From Methylobacterium ajmalii (GTDB taxonomy: Bacteria > Pseudomonadota > Alphaproteobacteria > Rhizobiales > Beijerinckiaceae): 64,000 bases of DNA. The translations under genes were made by a program, and so were the position numbers. Location: assembly GCF_016613415.1 (NCBI RefSeq), contig NZ_JACWCT010000156.1, positions 1 through 64,000 of the forward strand, given 5' to 3'. Shown here in pieces: positions 1-8,501 of this stretch. Numbering within the stretch: position 1 is the stretch's first letter; every line of letters starts with the position of its first letter. The notes under the pieces were generated by a model. It saw nothing but the letters and a program-made list of their open reading frames with translations. It searched no databases and was not told where the DNA came from.

Positions 1-72
1 TACGGCCCCTGGCGGTACTACGGGATGCCGCTATCAACCCTGGAGGCCGATTTGGAGGCGGGGCTACTGTGA
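1..72 (+). CDS. 3' end of an unidentified gene (cut by the window edge)
   Basis: The first frame is open from the window edge to a TGA at 70-72. It encodes 23 residues ending in LSTLEADLEAGLL, a helical-looking C-terminus. No family can be recognised from so short a piece. An open frame of this length also arises by chance in GC-rich DNA, so this is a tentative call that the sequence to the left would settle. Confidence 0.3.
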   Translation, partial: YGPWRYYGMPLSTLEADLEAGLL

Positions 73-422
73 GCCCCTATCAACCCCGAATGACGAAGAA
101 CCGATATTTTGCCGGCAAATTCGCGATATACGGAGGGCTGCGGCGCACGAGGCCGCCAGCTGGACCGGGTCACCGTCCGCCGACGTTGCGCTCGTTCGGG
201 GAAAGGACCCGCGCCGGGCTGCAGGTCACCGGCCCGGAATCCGCATCGAATCCAACAAAGCCGTGTCTCGCCCGCTCGCCTGCTCTGTTGCGCCTCGCAG
301 CCCCGAACGGCGTCCCCACGCGGGGGGATCCGCTTCCGGCCTTTCGGCGGACGAGCGGTCGGGCCGTCTCCGAGGCCGGCGGACGCATGCCGCTGCGTCC
401 GCCGGATGTCGGGCTCTCCGCC
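73..422. other. intergenic, no gene recognised
   Basis: Several overlapping open frames cross this stretch on both strands, but all are arginine/proline-rich low-complexity translations without a ribosome site or a recognisable domain. No convincing terminator or promoter was seen. It separates the truncated left-edge frame from the convergent MucR-type gene. Confidence 0.5.
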
Positions 423-998
423 TCAGGCGTTGCCGCGGCGGCCGCGGCGGGGCTTGCTCTCGACCGGAGCCTCCGCCTCGGGGGCGGCGTCGGCGTCGCC
501 GTCCGGGATGTCCGTCGCGTCCGCCGGCTCGGCGTCGTGGCCTTCGGCCGCGTCGTCCGTCCCCGCTTCGACCCGCACGGCGCTGCGGCGGCGCTGCTGG
601 CCGAGGCCCAGCGAGCGGGCGAGCTCCGAGCGCTGCTCGGAGTAGCTCGCCGAGGTCATCGGGTAGTCGTGCGGCAGGCCCCACTTCTGGCGGTAGGCCT
701 CCGGCGTCAGGCCGCGCAGGGTCAGGTGACGGCGCAAGGTCTTGTAAGACTTTCCATCCTCGAAGCTGACCAGGAAGTCGTGGCTGATCGAGCGGCGGAT
801 CTCCGCCGGCGTCGCCTTGGGATGGGCCGGCTCAGCGGCGGCTTTGCCGCCCTTCGCCACCTCGTTCAGCGCACCGAAGACGTCGGCGATCAGCTTCGGC
901 AGCTCCGCACCTTGAAGATGATTGCTGCTGACATATGCCGAGATGATGTCGGCCGTCAGCGTGACGATATGATCGTGTGTGTTAGCTGTCTCGTCCAT
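423..998 (-). CDS. Ros/MucR family transcriptional regulator, zinc-ligand-deficient variant
   Basis: A DNA-binding regulator of 191 residues. The ATG at 998 is chosen because the family N-terminus (MDETANTHDHIVTLTADIIS) begins there; upstream residues look non-coding. The family core spans about residues 65-135: an EDGKSYKTLRRHL segment, then LTPEAYRQKWGLP, DYPM and a C-terminal SELARSLGLG. In zinc-binding MucR proteins the site reads C-x2-D ... H-x3-H. Here the first position is Ser78 and the last is Arg95, leaving only Asp81 and His91. Zinc-free Ros homologues are known from Mesorhizobium. A tail of about 55 residues, first acidic and then basic (KPRRGRRG), extends beyond the usual length. 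Targets cannot be told from the sequence. The region upstream (999-1221) contains an AT-richer stretch at about 1010-1110, a plausible promoter. Confidence 0.85.
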   Translation of the reverse strand: MDETANTHDHIVTLTADIISAYVSSNHLQGAELPKLIADVFGALNEVAKGGKAAAEPAHPKATPAEIRRSISHDFLVSFEDGKSYKTLRRHLTLRGLTPEAYRQKWGLPHDYPMTSASYSEQRSELARSLGLGQQRRRSAVRVEAGTDDAAEGHDAEPADATDIPDGDADAAPEAEAPVESKPRRGRRGNA

Positions 999-1221
999 GC
1001 CGCAGGCCCGGGAATCACTGCAAATCGGTCTCTTATCCTTAAGTTCGCGGTGACCGAAAAGGCAAGGATTATCTGTCGATAAAAACCGCATTTTCATCGG
1101 ATTCGATCGGTTTGACATGACGAGCGGCGGCGCGATCCAGCGTCGTGCTGCCACCCCGGACGGCGCCGGAACCCGGCCGTGCGGCTGCGGTTCTCTCCAG
1201 CGGACAGTCCGGGAGCCGTGG

Positions 1222-1434
1222 ATGCGCGTCGTCGTCGACCTGAATCGGTGCCAGGCCTATGCCCAGTGCTGCTACGCGGCGCCGGAGCGCTTCGTGCTGC
1301 AGGGCGACGAGATCCTGGCCTACGATCCGGCGCCGCCGGCGGCCGAGCGGGCCGCCATCGACCGGGCGGTGCAGGCCTGCCCGGTCCGGGCCATCCGGGT
1401 CGAGCACGACGAGACGGCGGAGCGGGCGGCGTGA
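1222..1434 (+). CDS. single-cluster ferredoxin of the P450-partner type
   Basis: A 70-residue electron carrier, probably feeding the P450 two genes downstream. It shows the short-ferredoxin pattern C-x2-?-x2-C ... C-P: Cys10, Tyr13, Cys16 and Cys53-Pro54. Only three cysteines fall in the canonical positions, as in [3Fe-4S] or atypical [4Fe-4S] ferredoxins of actinobacterial and some proteobacterial P450 systems; the variable position is tyrosine. An extra Cys17 directly follows Cys16. The ATG at 1222 gives the normal short N-terminus (MRVVVDLNRC). The stop codon overlaps the GTG start of the reductase by 4 bases, so the two are probably translationally coupled. Confidence 0.9.
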   Translation: MRVVVDLNRCQAYAQCCYAAPERFVLQGDEILAYDPAPPAAERAAIDRAVQACPVRAIRVEHDETAERAA

Positions 1435-2714
1435 GGGACGGGACCATCGTCGTCGCGGGTGCCTCGCTCGCAGGCCTGCGCGGGGCCGAGGCCCTGCGGC
1501 GGGGCGGATTTTCCGGCCGCCTGATCCTCGTCGGCGACGAGCCCCACCTGCCCTACGACCGCCCTCCCCTCTCCAAGCACGTCCTCACCGGCGAGGTCGC
1601 CGCCGGGGCCACCACCCTGCCGGGCGTCGGCGCCCTCGACGCCGAGTGGCGTCTCGGTACCCCGGCCGCCGGCCTCGACCGCGCCGGCCGGTCACTCCTT
1701 CTCGCCGACGGCACGCGCCTGCCCTTCGACCGGCTGCTGATCGCCACCGGGGCCCGCGCCCGGCCCTGGCCGCAGGCCGACGAGGCCCGGCTCGCGGGCG
1801 TCCACACCCTGCGCGGCCGCGACGATGCGGCGGCGTTGGCCGCCGGGCTGGCCGCCCGGCCCGGACGGGTGCTGATCCTCGGCGCCGGCTTCATCGGCGG
1901 CGAGGTCGCCTCCAGCATTCGCGCCCTCGGGCTTCCGGTCACGGTGGTCGATCCCGAGCCGGCGCCCCTCGCCCGTGCGCTCGGCAGCGTGCTCGGCGGG
2001 TTCATGGCCGGGCGGATGGAGGCATCGGGCGTCGATCTGCGCCCGGGCACCCGCGTGGCGCGGCTCGAGGGCGACGAGGCCGGCCGGGTGCGCCGCGCGC
2101 ATCTGGCCGAGGGCGGCACGATCGAGGCCGACCTCGTCGTGGTGGCGCTCGGCGCCGTGCGCAACACCGGCTGGCTCGCCGGCAGCGGCCTGTCGGCGGA
2201 CGAGGGCGGATTGTCCTGCGACGGCGCCTGCCGGGCCCTCGACGAGGCCGGCCGGCCCGACGACGCGATCTTCGCCGCCGGCGACGTGGCGCGCTTTCCC
2301 CATCCGCTCTACGGCGGCCGTCCGGTCGCCCTGGAGCATTGGGGCAACGCCGTCGCGCAAGGGGCGCACGCCGCCCGCGCCATGCTGGACGGGCCGGACG
2401 CCGCGGGCGCCTATGCCGAGCTGCCGGCCTTCTGGTCGAGCCAGTTCGGCCTCAACATCAAGTCCCTCGGGCTGCTCGAGGGGGCCGACGCGATGGCGAT
2501 CGTCCAGGGCGATCCCGGGACGGGCCGGTTCCTGGCGGTCTACGGCCATGAAGGCCGCACGATCGCGGCGGTCTCGATCAATGCCGGGCGCTGGCTGCCG
2601 GCCTACGAGGCGCCGATCCGGGAGGGTGCGCCGTTCCCGCCGATCACCGGCGGCGCCGACCAGCCCGCCCCGGCGCCGTTCCCGCCGGGCCTGCCGTCCA
2701 TGCAGGCCGCCTGA
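1431..2714 (+). CDS. FAD/NAD(P)-dependent ferredoxin reductase
   Basis: A flavoprotein of 427 residues expected to pass electrons from NAD(P)H to the adjacent ferredoxin. An N-terminal FAD-binding fold has the fingerprint G-A-S-L-A-G at residues 10-15 followed by PYDRPPLSK, typical of putidaredoxin-reductase-like enzymes. A second Rossmann motif (G-A-G-F-I-G) lies at 151-156, and a conserved A-A-G-D-V segment binds the FAD ribityl chain. A C-terminal reductase domain completes the fold. The GTG start at 1431 lies inside the ferredoxin stop (GTGA) and is preferred because the fold begins eight residues later. The order ferredoxin-reductase-P450 supports a class I P450 electron chain. Confidence 0.9.
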   Translation: MRDGTIVVAGASLAGLRGAEALRRGGFSGRLILVGDEPHLPYDRPPLSKHVLTGEVAAGATTLPGVGALDAEWRLGTPAAGLDRAGRSLLLADGTRLPFDRLLIATGARARPWPQADEARLAGVHTLRGRDDAAALAAGLAARPGRVLILGAGFIGGEVASSIRALGLPVTVVDPEPAPLARALGSVLGGFMAGRMEASGVDLRPGTRVARLEGDEAGRVRRAHLAEGGTIEADLVVVALGAVRNTGWLAGSGLSADEGGLSCDGACRALDEAGRPDDAIFAAGDVARFPHPLYGGRPVALEHWGNAVAQGAHAARAMLDGPDAAGAYAELPAFWSSQFGLNIKSLGLLEGADAMAIVQGDPGTGRFLAVYGHEGRTIAAVSINAGRWLPAYEAPIREGAPFPPITGGADQPAPAPFPPGLPSMQAA

Positions 2715-2738
2715 CGCGCGGCCCATCCGAGGTTCCGC

Positions 2739-3986
2739 ATGACCGACACCGACGGCACCCTGTTCGCGCAGGTCCGCGACCCTGAGAACCGCGCCGATCC
2801 CTACCCGCTCTACACCCGCCTGCGGGCGCAGCCCGTCGCGCGCCAGGACGACGGCACCTGGGTGGCGAGCGGCTACGCGGCGATCCGCGCCCTCCTGCAC
2901 GATCCCCGGGTCAGCTCGGAAGACCTGCCGCCGGCCGAGCACCCGGCGACCGGCAACCCGATCAAGGATTTCTTCGTCAACCCGATCAAGGACTGGATCA
3001 CCGACCGCCACCGCCCCTTCATCTTCCGCGATCCGCCCGACCACGGCCTCCTGCGCCGCCAGGTGATGGGGCAGTTCACGGTGGCGCGGGTGCGGGGCAT
3101 GAAGCGGCGCACCGAGGCGCTGGTGGACGAGTGCCTGAGAGCCCGCGCGGGCGCGACCCGCTTCGACCTCGTCGACGACCTCGCCTATCCGCTCCCGGTC
3201 ACGGTGATCTGCGAGATGCTCGGCGTGCCGCGGGAGGACGAGGCGCGCTTCCACGCCTGGGCGACGCAGCTCGCCACCGCGCTCGAGCCCGAGAGCCGCA
3301 ACGACGAGGACCTGCGGGCCCGCAACACCGAGACCTTCGACGCCATCGCGGCCTACATGCGCGACCTGATCCGCGAGAAGCGCCGGGCGCCCGCCGACGA
3401 CATGCTGTCGGGGCTCGCCACGACCAAGGACGCGCAAGCCGGGCGGATGAGCGACCCGGACCTCGTCGCCACCGCGATCCTGCTCCTGATCGCCGGCCAC
3501 GAGACCACCGTGAACCTCATCACCAACGGGATGCTGACGCTCCTGCGCCATCCCGACGAGCTGGCGCGCCTGCGCGCCGACCCGGAGCGGGCGCCGCGGG
3601 TGATCGAAGAGTTGCTGCGCTACGAGCCGCCGGTGCATTTCCGCACCCGGCTCACCCGGGCGCCGATCCCGGTCGGGGACGTCACCATTCCCGAGGGCGT
3701 GCCCCTGGTGCTGCTCTTCGCCGCCGGCAACCGCGACCCGGCCCGCTTCCCCGACCCCGACCGGTTCGACCCCGACCGGGAGGACAACCAGCATTTCGGC
3801 TTCGGCGGCGCGCTGCATTACTGCGTCGGCGCGCCGCTCGCCCGCATCGAGGCCGAGGCGGCGTTGACCGCGCTGGTCGCCCGCCTGCGGGAGCCCCGCC
3901 TCGTCGAGGACCCGCCGCCCTACCGGGCGGGCGCGTCCCTGCGCGGGCCCGAGCGCCTGCTCCTCGACATCCGCGGCATCGCCTGA
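2739..3986 (+). CDS. cytochrome P450
   Basis: A soluble bacterial P450 of 415 residues, the monooxygenase of this operon. The I-helix oxygen-activation motif A-G-H-E-T-T is at residues 252-257, an E-L-L-R K-helix pair follows, and the haem loop FGFGGALHYC places the thiolate ligand at Cys362. Length and all landmarks are normal, so it should be functional. It begins 24 bases after the reductase and is followed by a Rieske-FAD reductase. The substrate cannot be read from the sequence. Neighbouring genes for acyl-CoA activation of a possible aromatic acid suggest an aromatic or alkyl carboxylate, for example O-demethylation, but this is inference only. Confidence 0.95.
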   Translation: MTDTDGTLFAQVRDPENRADPYPLYTRLRAQPVARQDDGTWVASGYAAIRALLHDPRVSSEDLPPAEHPATGNPIKDFFVNPIKDWITDRHRPFIFRDPPDHGLLRRQVMGQFTVARVRGMKRRTEALVDECLRARAGATRFDLVDDLAYPLPVTVICEMLGVPREDEARFHAWATQLATALEPESRNDEDLRARNTETFDAIAAYMRDLIREKRRAPADDMLSGLATTKDAQAGRMSDPDLVATAILLLIAGHETTVNLITNGMLTLLRHPDELARLRADPERAPRVIEELLRYEPPVHFRTRLTRAPIPVGDVTIPEGVPLVLLFAAGNRDPARFPDPDRFDPDREDNQHFGFGGALHYCVGAPLARIEAEAALTALVARLREPRLVEDPPPYRAGASLRGPERLLLDIRGIA

Positions 3987-4049
3987 CGGCACCGCAAGGT
4001 CATCCGCGCGTTGCCCGCCGACGAACGACGCGACGGACGGGAGCGCACG

Positions 4050-5615
4050 ATGGCCGAGGGCGGTGAGAAGACCGGGAAGACGGACGACAAGCCGGATTTC
4101 GCGCGCGGCATCCCGGCGGGCGACCTGCCCGAGGGCGCGATGATCGAGGGCACCCTCGGCGAGGACAAGGTGCTGCTCCTGCGCCGCGACGGCGCGGTGA
4201 CGGCGATCGGCGCCCGCTGCACCCATCTCGGCGCGCCGCTCGCCAAGGGGATCGTCGCCGAGGGCGAGATCCGCTGTCCCTGGCACCATGCCCGGTTCAG
4301 CCTGGAGACCGGCGAGGCGGTCGGCGCCCCGGCCTTCGCGCCGCTGCCGTGCTACCGCGCCGAGGAGCGCGACGGCCGCATCACCGTGACCGGCCGGCGC
4401 GAGGCCGCATCGAGGCCTGAAGGCGCCGAGCCGGCCAAAGGTTCGCTCGGCAAGGTCGTCGTCATCGGCGGCGGGGCCGGGGGGCACGCCTGCGCCGAGT
4501 GGCTGGCCCGGGCCGGCCACGGTGGCGCCGTGACCCTGGTGAGCGACGATCCCGATCCGCCCTACGACCGCACCTTCTGCTCGAAGCAGTACCTCTCCGG
4601 CAAGGCGCCCCGGGAGAAGACGATGCTCGCCCCGGACGGCTTCTATGGCGGCGAGGGCCCGCGGCTCCTGCGCGACCGGGTGGTCTCGCTCGATCTCGGC
4701 GCGGAGGAGATCGTGACGGCCGGCGGCGAGCGGCTGGCCTACGACGCCCTGGTGATCGCCACCGGCGCGGCGCCGCTGAAGCCGGACCTGCCGGGCTTCG
4801 ACCGGCCCGAGGTCCACACCCTGCGCAGCCTCAAGGACGCCGACGCCCTGATCGCGGCGGCCGAGAAGGCTCGCTCGGTCGCCGTGGTGGGGGCGAGCTT
4901 CATCGGCCTCGAGGTCGCCGCCGCGATGATCGCCCGCGAGAAGAGCGTCACGGTCGTGGCGCCCGATGCCGTGCCGCTGGCCAAGGTTCTCGGCGAGGCG
5001 GTCGGCCGCTTCGTCCAGGGCCTGCACGAGGAGAAGGGCGTGACGTTCCGGCTCGGCCGCAAGGTCGAGGGCTTCGACGGGACGGCGCTGACCCTCGACG
5101 ACGGCAGCCGGATCGAGGCCGACCTCGTGGTGCTCGGCACCGGCGTCTCGCCGCGGGTCGACCTCGCGGCGGCGGCCGGGCTGGCGCTCGCGCAAAAGGA
5201 CGACGGCGGCGGCATCGCGGTCGACGCGCATCTCGCCACCTCGGCGCCCGGCATCTACGCCATCGGCGACGTCGCGTCGTATCCGGATCCGCGCAGCGGC
5301 CGGCCCTTGCGGGTCGAGCACTGGGTCCATGCCCAGCGCCAGGGCCAGCACGTCGCCCGCACGCTGCTGGGCGAGACGGCGCCGTTCACCGAGACGCCGT
5401 TCTTCTGGAGCGGGCATTACGCCACCAGCCTGCGCTACGTCGGCCATGCCGGCTCGGCCGAGGAGCCCCGGATCGAGGGCGAGGTGGGCAAGGGCGACTT
5501 CGCCGTGACCTACCGCGAGGACGGGCGCGATGCCGCGCTCGCCACCTGCAAGCGCGACACGCGCTCGCTCGAGGTCGAGGCGGCGTGGGACCGGGAGGCG
5601 TGGGCGGCGGTCTGA
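4050..5615 (+). CDS. Rieske [2Fe-2S] / FAD-NAD oxidoreductase fusion (AIFM3-like)
   Basis: A 521-residue protein joining an N-terminal Rieske domain to a pyridine-nucleotide disulfide-type reductase. The Rieske ligands are Cys57-x-His59 and Cys76-x2-His79 (CTH and CPWHH). The FAD fingerprint G-G-G-A-G-G starts at residue 140 and the NAD fingerprint G-A-S-F-I-G at 281-286, followed by a normal reductase C-terminus. The ATG at 4050, behind GGGAG, is preferred over the in-frame TTG at 4011. It is the second potential reductase in the P450 operon. It could be an alternative electron donor to the P450 or serve a separate reaction; the sequence does not decide. Confidence 0.9.
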   Translation: MAEGGEKTGKTDDKPDFARGIPAGDLPEGAMIEGTLGEDKVLLLRRDGAVTAIGARCTHLGAPLAKGIVAEGEIRCPWHHARFSLETGEAVGAPAFAPLPCYRAEERDGRITVTGRREAASRPEGAEPAKGSLGKVVVIGGGAGGHACAEWLARAGHGGAVTLVSDDPDPPYDRTFCSKQYLSGKAPREKTMLAPDGFYGGEGPRLLRDRVVSLDLGAEEIVTAGGERLAYDALVIATGAAPLKPDLPGFDRPEVHTLRSLKDADALIAAAEKARSVAVVGASFIGLEVAAAMIAREKSVTVVAPDAVPLAKVLGEAVGRFVQGLHEEKGVTFRLGRKVEGFDGTALTLDDGSRIEADLVVLGTGVSPRVDLAAAAGLALAQKDDGGGIAVDAHLATSAPGIYAIGDVASYPDPRSGRPLRVEHWVHAQRQGQHVARTLLGETAPFTETPFFWSGHYATSLRYVGHAGSAEEPRIEGEVGKGDFAVTYREDGRDAALATCKRDTRSLEVEAAWDREAWAAV

Positions 5616-5718
5616 TCGCCAGGGGCCGGGGTCCGGGCGCGCCACCCCGCTTGCGCCCGGGCCCGTTCGCGGGCAGGTGGCGGACCAGTCCCACGGTCGA
5701 ACACGGGCCCGTCCAGCG

Positions 5719-6213
5719 TTGCCGAGCGAAGATTCCCCGGGCCTTGCCCGTCTCGAAGGCCTGATCGGCTACACCCTGCGGCGGGCGCAGGTCGCGGTGT
5801 CGCGCAGCTTCGTCGAGCTGTTTGCCGACCTCGACGTGCGCCAGAGCCAGCTCGGCGTGCTCACGGTGATCGAGGGCAGCCCGGGCGCGCGCCCGAGCCA
5901 GGTCGGCGCGGCGATCGGCATCAAGCGGGCCAATATCGGCCCGCTCCTCGACGCGCTGGAGACCCGCGCCCTGGTGCGCCGCGAGCCCGACCCGACCGAC
6001 CGCCGCTCGCAATCCCTGTTCCTGACGGAGGCCGGCGAGGCCCTGATGGCGGAACTCCACCGCCGGGAGGCCGCGCACGAGGAGCGCATCGCCGCCTTCC
6101 TGAACCCGGACGAGCGCACCATGCTCCTCGACTTCCTGCGCCGCCTGGAGCAGGGGGCGCGGGAGGTGGTGGGAGATTTGGCCGGCGACGAGGGGGCGGA
6201 GGAGACCGACTGA
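5719..6213 (+). CDS. MarR family transcriptional regulator
   Basis: A winged-helix repressor, about 164 residues from the TTG at 5719. The MarR fold is clear: dimerisation helix (YTLRRAQVAVSRSFVELF), recognition region (PSQVGAAIGIKRANIGPLLD), and wing with the D-P-T-D-R-R signature followed by FLTEAGEALM. The start is uncertain. The in-frame GTG at 5677 is possible and no strong ribosome site precedes either. MarR proteins controlling hydroxycinnamate and other aromatic pathways respond to acyl-CoA thioesters. Here the gene lies between the P450 operon and a convergent acyl-CoA ligase operon, so it is a good candidate controller of both. See the palindrome at 11059-11074. Confidence 0.85.
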   Translation: MPSEDSPGLARLEGLIGYTLRRAQVAVSRSFVELFADLDVRQSQLGVLTVIEGSPGARPSQVGAAIGIKRANIGPLLDALETRALVRREPDPTDRRSQSLFLTEAGEALMAELHRREAAHEERIAAFLNPDERTMLLDFLRRLEQGAREVVGDLAGDEGAEETD

Positions 6214-6216
6214 GGC

Positions 6217-6675
6217 TCACTCCCCCCGGAAGCGCCGCACCAGCTCCTCGGGGATCGGCGCCGCCTTCATTCGAGCGGGATCGTCGGGGTGGCGGCCGGC
6301 CCAGACCCGGCGCTCGCGGCCCTCGACGGCGAGTTCGCCGTCCTTGAGAAGGCGGTGGCGCACGGCAAAGCTCGATCGGCCGACATCCACCACCGTCGAG
6401 ACGATCTCGACCCGGTCGCCGTAGCGCGAGGGCTTCAGGAACCGCGCCCCGGTCTCGACCAGCGGGATGCCGAGGAGGTCGTAGCGCGCGAGCATCCCGG
6501 CCTTCGGCAGGCCCGTCGCGGCCTCGCACAGCATCGCGGTCGACCAGTCGAAGAAATCGAAGAAGCGCGGGTTGAACACGATGCCGGCGGGGTCGCAATG
6601 GCCCCACTCCACCGTCAGGGTGCGGGCATGGGTGAAGCCCTCGTGGTCGGACGTCGAGTCTTGCGGCGGGGTCAT
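6217..6675 (-). CDS. hotdog-fold acyl-CoA thioesterase (4HBT / YbgC-FadM type)
   Basis: A 152-residue thioesterase hydrolysing an acyl-CoA to free acid and CoA. The N-terminal signature W-G-H-C-D-P-A-G-I-V-F then F-D-F-F-D is that of the 4-hydroxybenzoyl-CoA thioesterase family, with the catalytic Asp in CDPAG. The start at 6675 overlaps the stop of the upstream ligase gene as ATGA, so the two are coupled. It is the last gene of a three-gene reverse-strand operon and ends four bases from the convergent MarR gene. In this context it may release a beta-keto acid or other side-chain intermediate for the BKACE enzyme at 12132. Confidence 0.9.
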   Translation of the reverse strand: MTPPQDSTSDHEGFTHARTLTVEWGHCDPAGIVFNPRFFDFFDWSTAMLCEAATGLPKAGMLARYDLLGIPLVETGARFLKPSRYGDRVEIVSTVVDVGRSSFAVRHRLLKDGELAVEGRERRVWAGRHPDDPARMKAAPIPEELVRRFRGE

Positions 6676-8501
6676 GCGGTCTCCGGGACGATGATGGCGG
6701 GGGAAGGCGGCGCGGCGTAGAGGCGCTCGACCGCCTCGGCCCGGTTGCGCAGCACGCCGCGCTGGTTGATCGAGCCCTTGTCGGTCACCTCGTCGCGGTC
6801 GAGGGCCGGGGGCTCGGCCAGGAGCAGCAGCCGGGCGATGCGGTTCGACGAGCCGGTGGCCCTGGCGGCGAAGGCGGTCAGCCGCCGGGCGAAATCGCGG
6901 CGCAGGGCCGGGTGGGCGAGGACGCGCTCGTCGCCGCCGGTCTCGCCGCAGAGGGCCCGGCAGGCGGCGATGTCCGGAAAGACCAGGGCCGTGACCTCGT
7001 CCCGCGCCTCGCCCGCGATGGCGACGTCGCGCACCAGCGGCTGGAACGCGTCGAGGAATGCGGCCCGCAGGGGCCCGACGCTGACCCAGATCCCGGTGGT
7101 GAGCTTGAAATCCTCGTTGAGGCGCCCGTCGAAGGTGAAGCCGCGGAGGAGATCGTCGGGGTCGACCGGCACGAGCGCGTCGCCGAGGCGGTAGAATCCC
7201 TCGTCGTCGAAGGCCGCTGCCGTGAGGTCCGGCCGGCGCCAGTAGCCGGGGGTGACGTTGGGCCCGCGCACCCGTGCCTCGCGCTTGGTGCCGACAGGAG
7301 CGACCTTCAGCGCGACACCGGGAGCCGGCAGGCCGACCTGGCCGGCCTTGGCCGGGCGGTCGTCGGTGACGAGGGCGAGCGGCGCGGTCTCGGTGGCGCC
7401 GAGCCCCGTCACCATCGGCACCGTCCGGCCGATGGTCCGACGGGCGAGGTCGTCGATGGCGTCCCAGACCGGCTGCGGCAGGCCGGCGGCGGCGAAGAAC
7501 GTGACCTGGAGCCGGCTAAAGAAGTTTCTTCGCAAAGCCTCGTCGTCGCGCAGGTGCGGCACCAGGGCCTCGAAGCCCTTCGGGACCGTCAGGTAGAGAG
7601 TGGGTGCGACCTCGCGCAGGGCCCGCACGGTCTCGCGGATGCCGCTCGGCGTCGGCCTTCCCTCGTCGATGTGCAGGATGCCGCCATTCGCCAGCACCAG
7701 GTTGAAGTTGTGGTTGCCCCCGAAGGTGTGGTGCCAGGGCAGCCAGTCGACCATCACCGGCGGCTCGGCGGTGAGCGCGGGAAACCGCGCCTGCAGCATC
7801 GCCTGGTTGGCGGCGAGCATCCGGTGGGTGTTCACCACCGCCTTCGGCACGCCGGTGGAGCCGGAGGTGAACAGGAGCTTCGCCACCGTGTCGGGCGTCA
7901 CCGCGGCGTGGGCGGCGGCGACGGAGCCGGGATCGTGGGCCTGCATCAGGTCCGCGAACGGCGTCGCGGGCCGGCCGATCGCCGCGTCGTCGCCGATCAC
8001 CACTTCCGTGCCCGCCGGCACCGCCGCCGCGATGGCGGCGGCATAGGTCGCCCCCTCCGCCGCGAAGACGAGGCCGGGGGTGAGCAGGTCGACGATCGCC
8101 CGCAGGCGGGCATGGTCCTGCGATACGGTGGAATAGGCCGGCGAGACCGGCGCCACCGCGATGCCGACATGCAGGGCGGCGAGCGAGACGAGCGCGTGCT
8201 CGAAGCCGTTGCCGGACAGGATCATCACCGGCCGCTCGGCCGAGAGGTTTCGGGCGAGCAGCGCCGCGGCGATCCGCTCGACGGCGCGGAGCGCCGCCCC
8301 GTAGGTCAGGGGCTCGGTGCCGCCTTGCCCGCGCCGGACCAGGAACGGGCGGTCCGGCGCCTCGGCGGCGTGGCGCACCAGGTGCGCAGTCAGGCGCTCC
8401 GGATAGGGCGGCAGCGCCGCCGTCGCGGTGACGACGAGGCTGCCGTCGTCGCGCGCGGTGAAACGATGCGTCTCCAAACGATGGGTCTCCATGCGTCTCA
8501 T
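6672..8501 (-). CDS. feruloyl-CoA-synthetase-like acyl-CoA ligase
   Basis: An ATP-dependent acid-CoA ligase of 609 residues in the ANL superfamily. The nucleotide loop T-S-G-S-T-G-V-P-K is at 212-220, the acyl/adenine motif reads GLGATETAP, and the C-terminal EVTDKGSINQR segment is typical of the feruloyl-CoA synthase subfamily rather than acetyl-CoA synthetases. The ATG at 8501 overlaps the preceding stop (ATGA); a second ATG at 8492 is possible. It would activate a carboxylic acid imported with help of the binding protein upstream. Subfamily membership favours a hydroxycinnamate-like substrate, but substrate residues were not analysed. Confidence 0.88.
   Translation of the reverse strand: MRRMETHRLETHRFTARDDGSLVVTATAALPPYPERLTAHLVRHAAEAPDRPFLVRRGQGGTEPLTYGAALRAVERIAAALLARNLSAERPVMILSGNGFEHALVSLAALHVGIAVAPVSPAYSTVSQDHARLRAIVDLLTPGLVFAAEGATYAAAIAAAVPAGTEVVIGDDAAIGRPATPFADLMQAHDPGSVAAAHAAVTPDTVAKLLFTSGSTGVPKAVVNTHRMLAANQAMLQARFPALTAEPPVMVDWLPWHHTFGGNHNFNLVLANGGILHIDEGRPTPSGIRETVRALREVAPTLYLTVPKGFEALVPHLRDDEALRRNFFSRLQVTFFAAAGLPQPVWDAIDDLARRTIGRTVPMVTGLGATETAPLALVTDDRPAKAGQVGLPAPGVALKVAPVGTKREARVRGPNVTPGYWRRPDLTAAAFDDEGFYRLGDALVPVDPDDLLRGFTFDGRLNEDFKLTTGIWVSVGPLRAAFLDAFQPLVRDVAIAGEARDEVTALVFPDIAACRALCGETGGDERVLAHPALRRDFARRLTAFAARATGSSNRIARLLLLAEPPALDRDEVTDKGSINQRGVLRNRAEAVERLYAAPPSPAIIVPETA

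Noticed and set aside
1074..1082. TGTCGATAA, one base from a DnaA box on the minus strand
   Set aside because: A single near-match without further boxes or an AT-rich unwinding region. No replication origin could be identified in the window, although the parS sites suggest that it is near.
1692..5645. A 1317-codon open frame on the minus strand opposite the P450 operon
   Set aside because: It is antisense to four genes with clear domains. Its translation is Arg/Ala/Gly/Val filler without motifs, which arises where GC-rich DNA has few stop codons.
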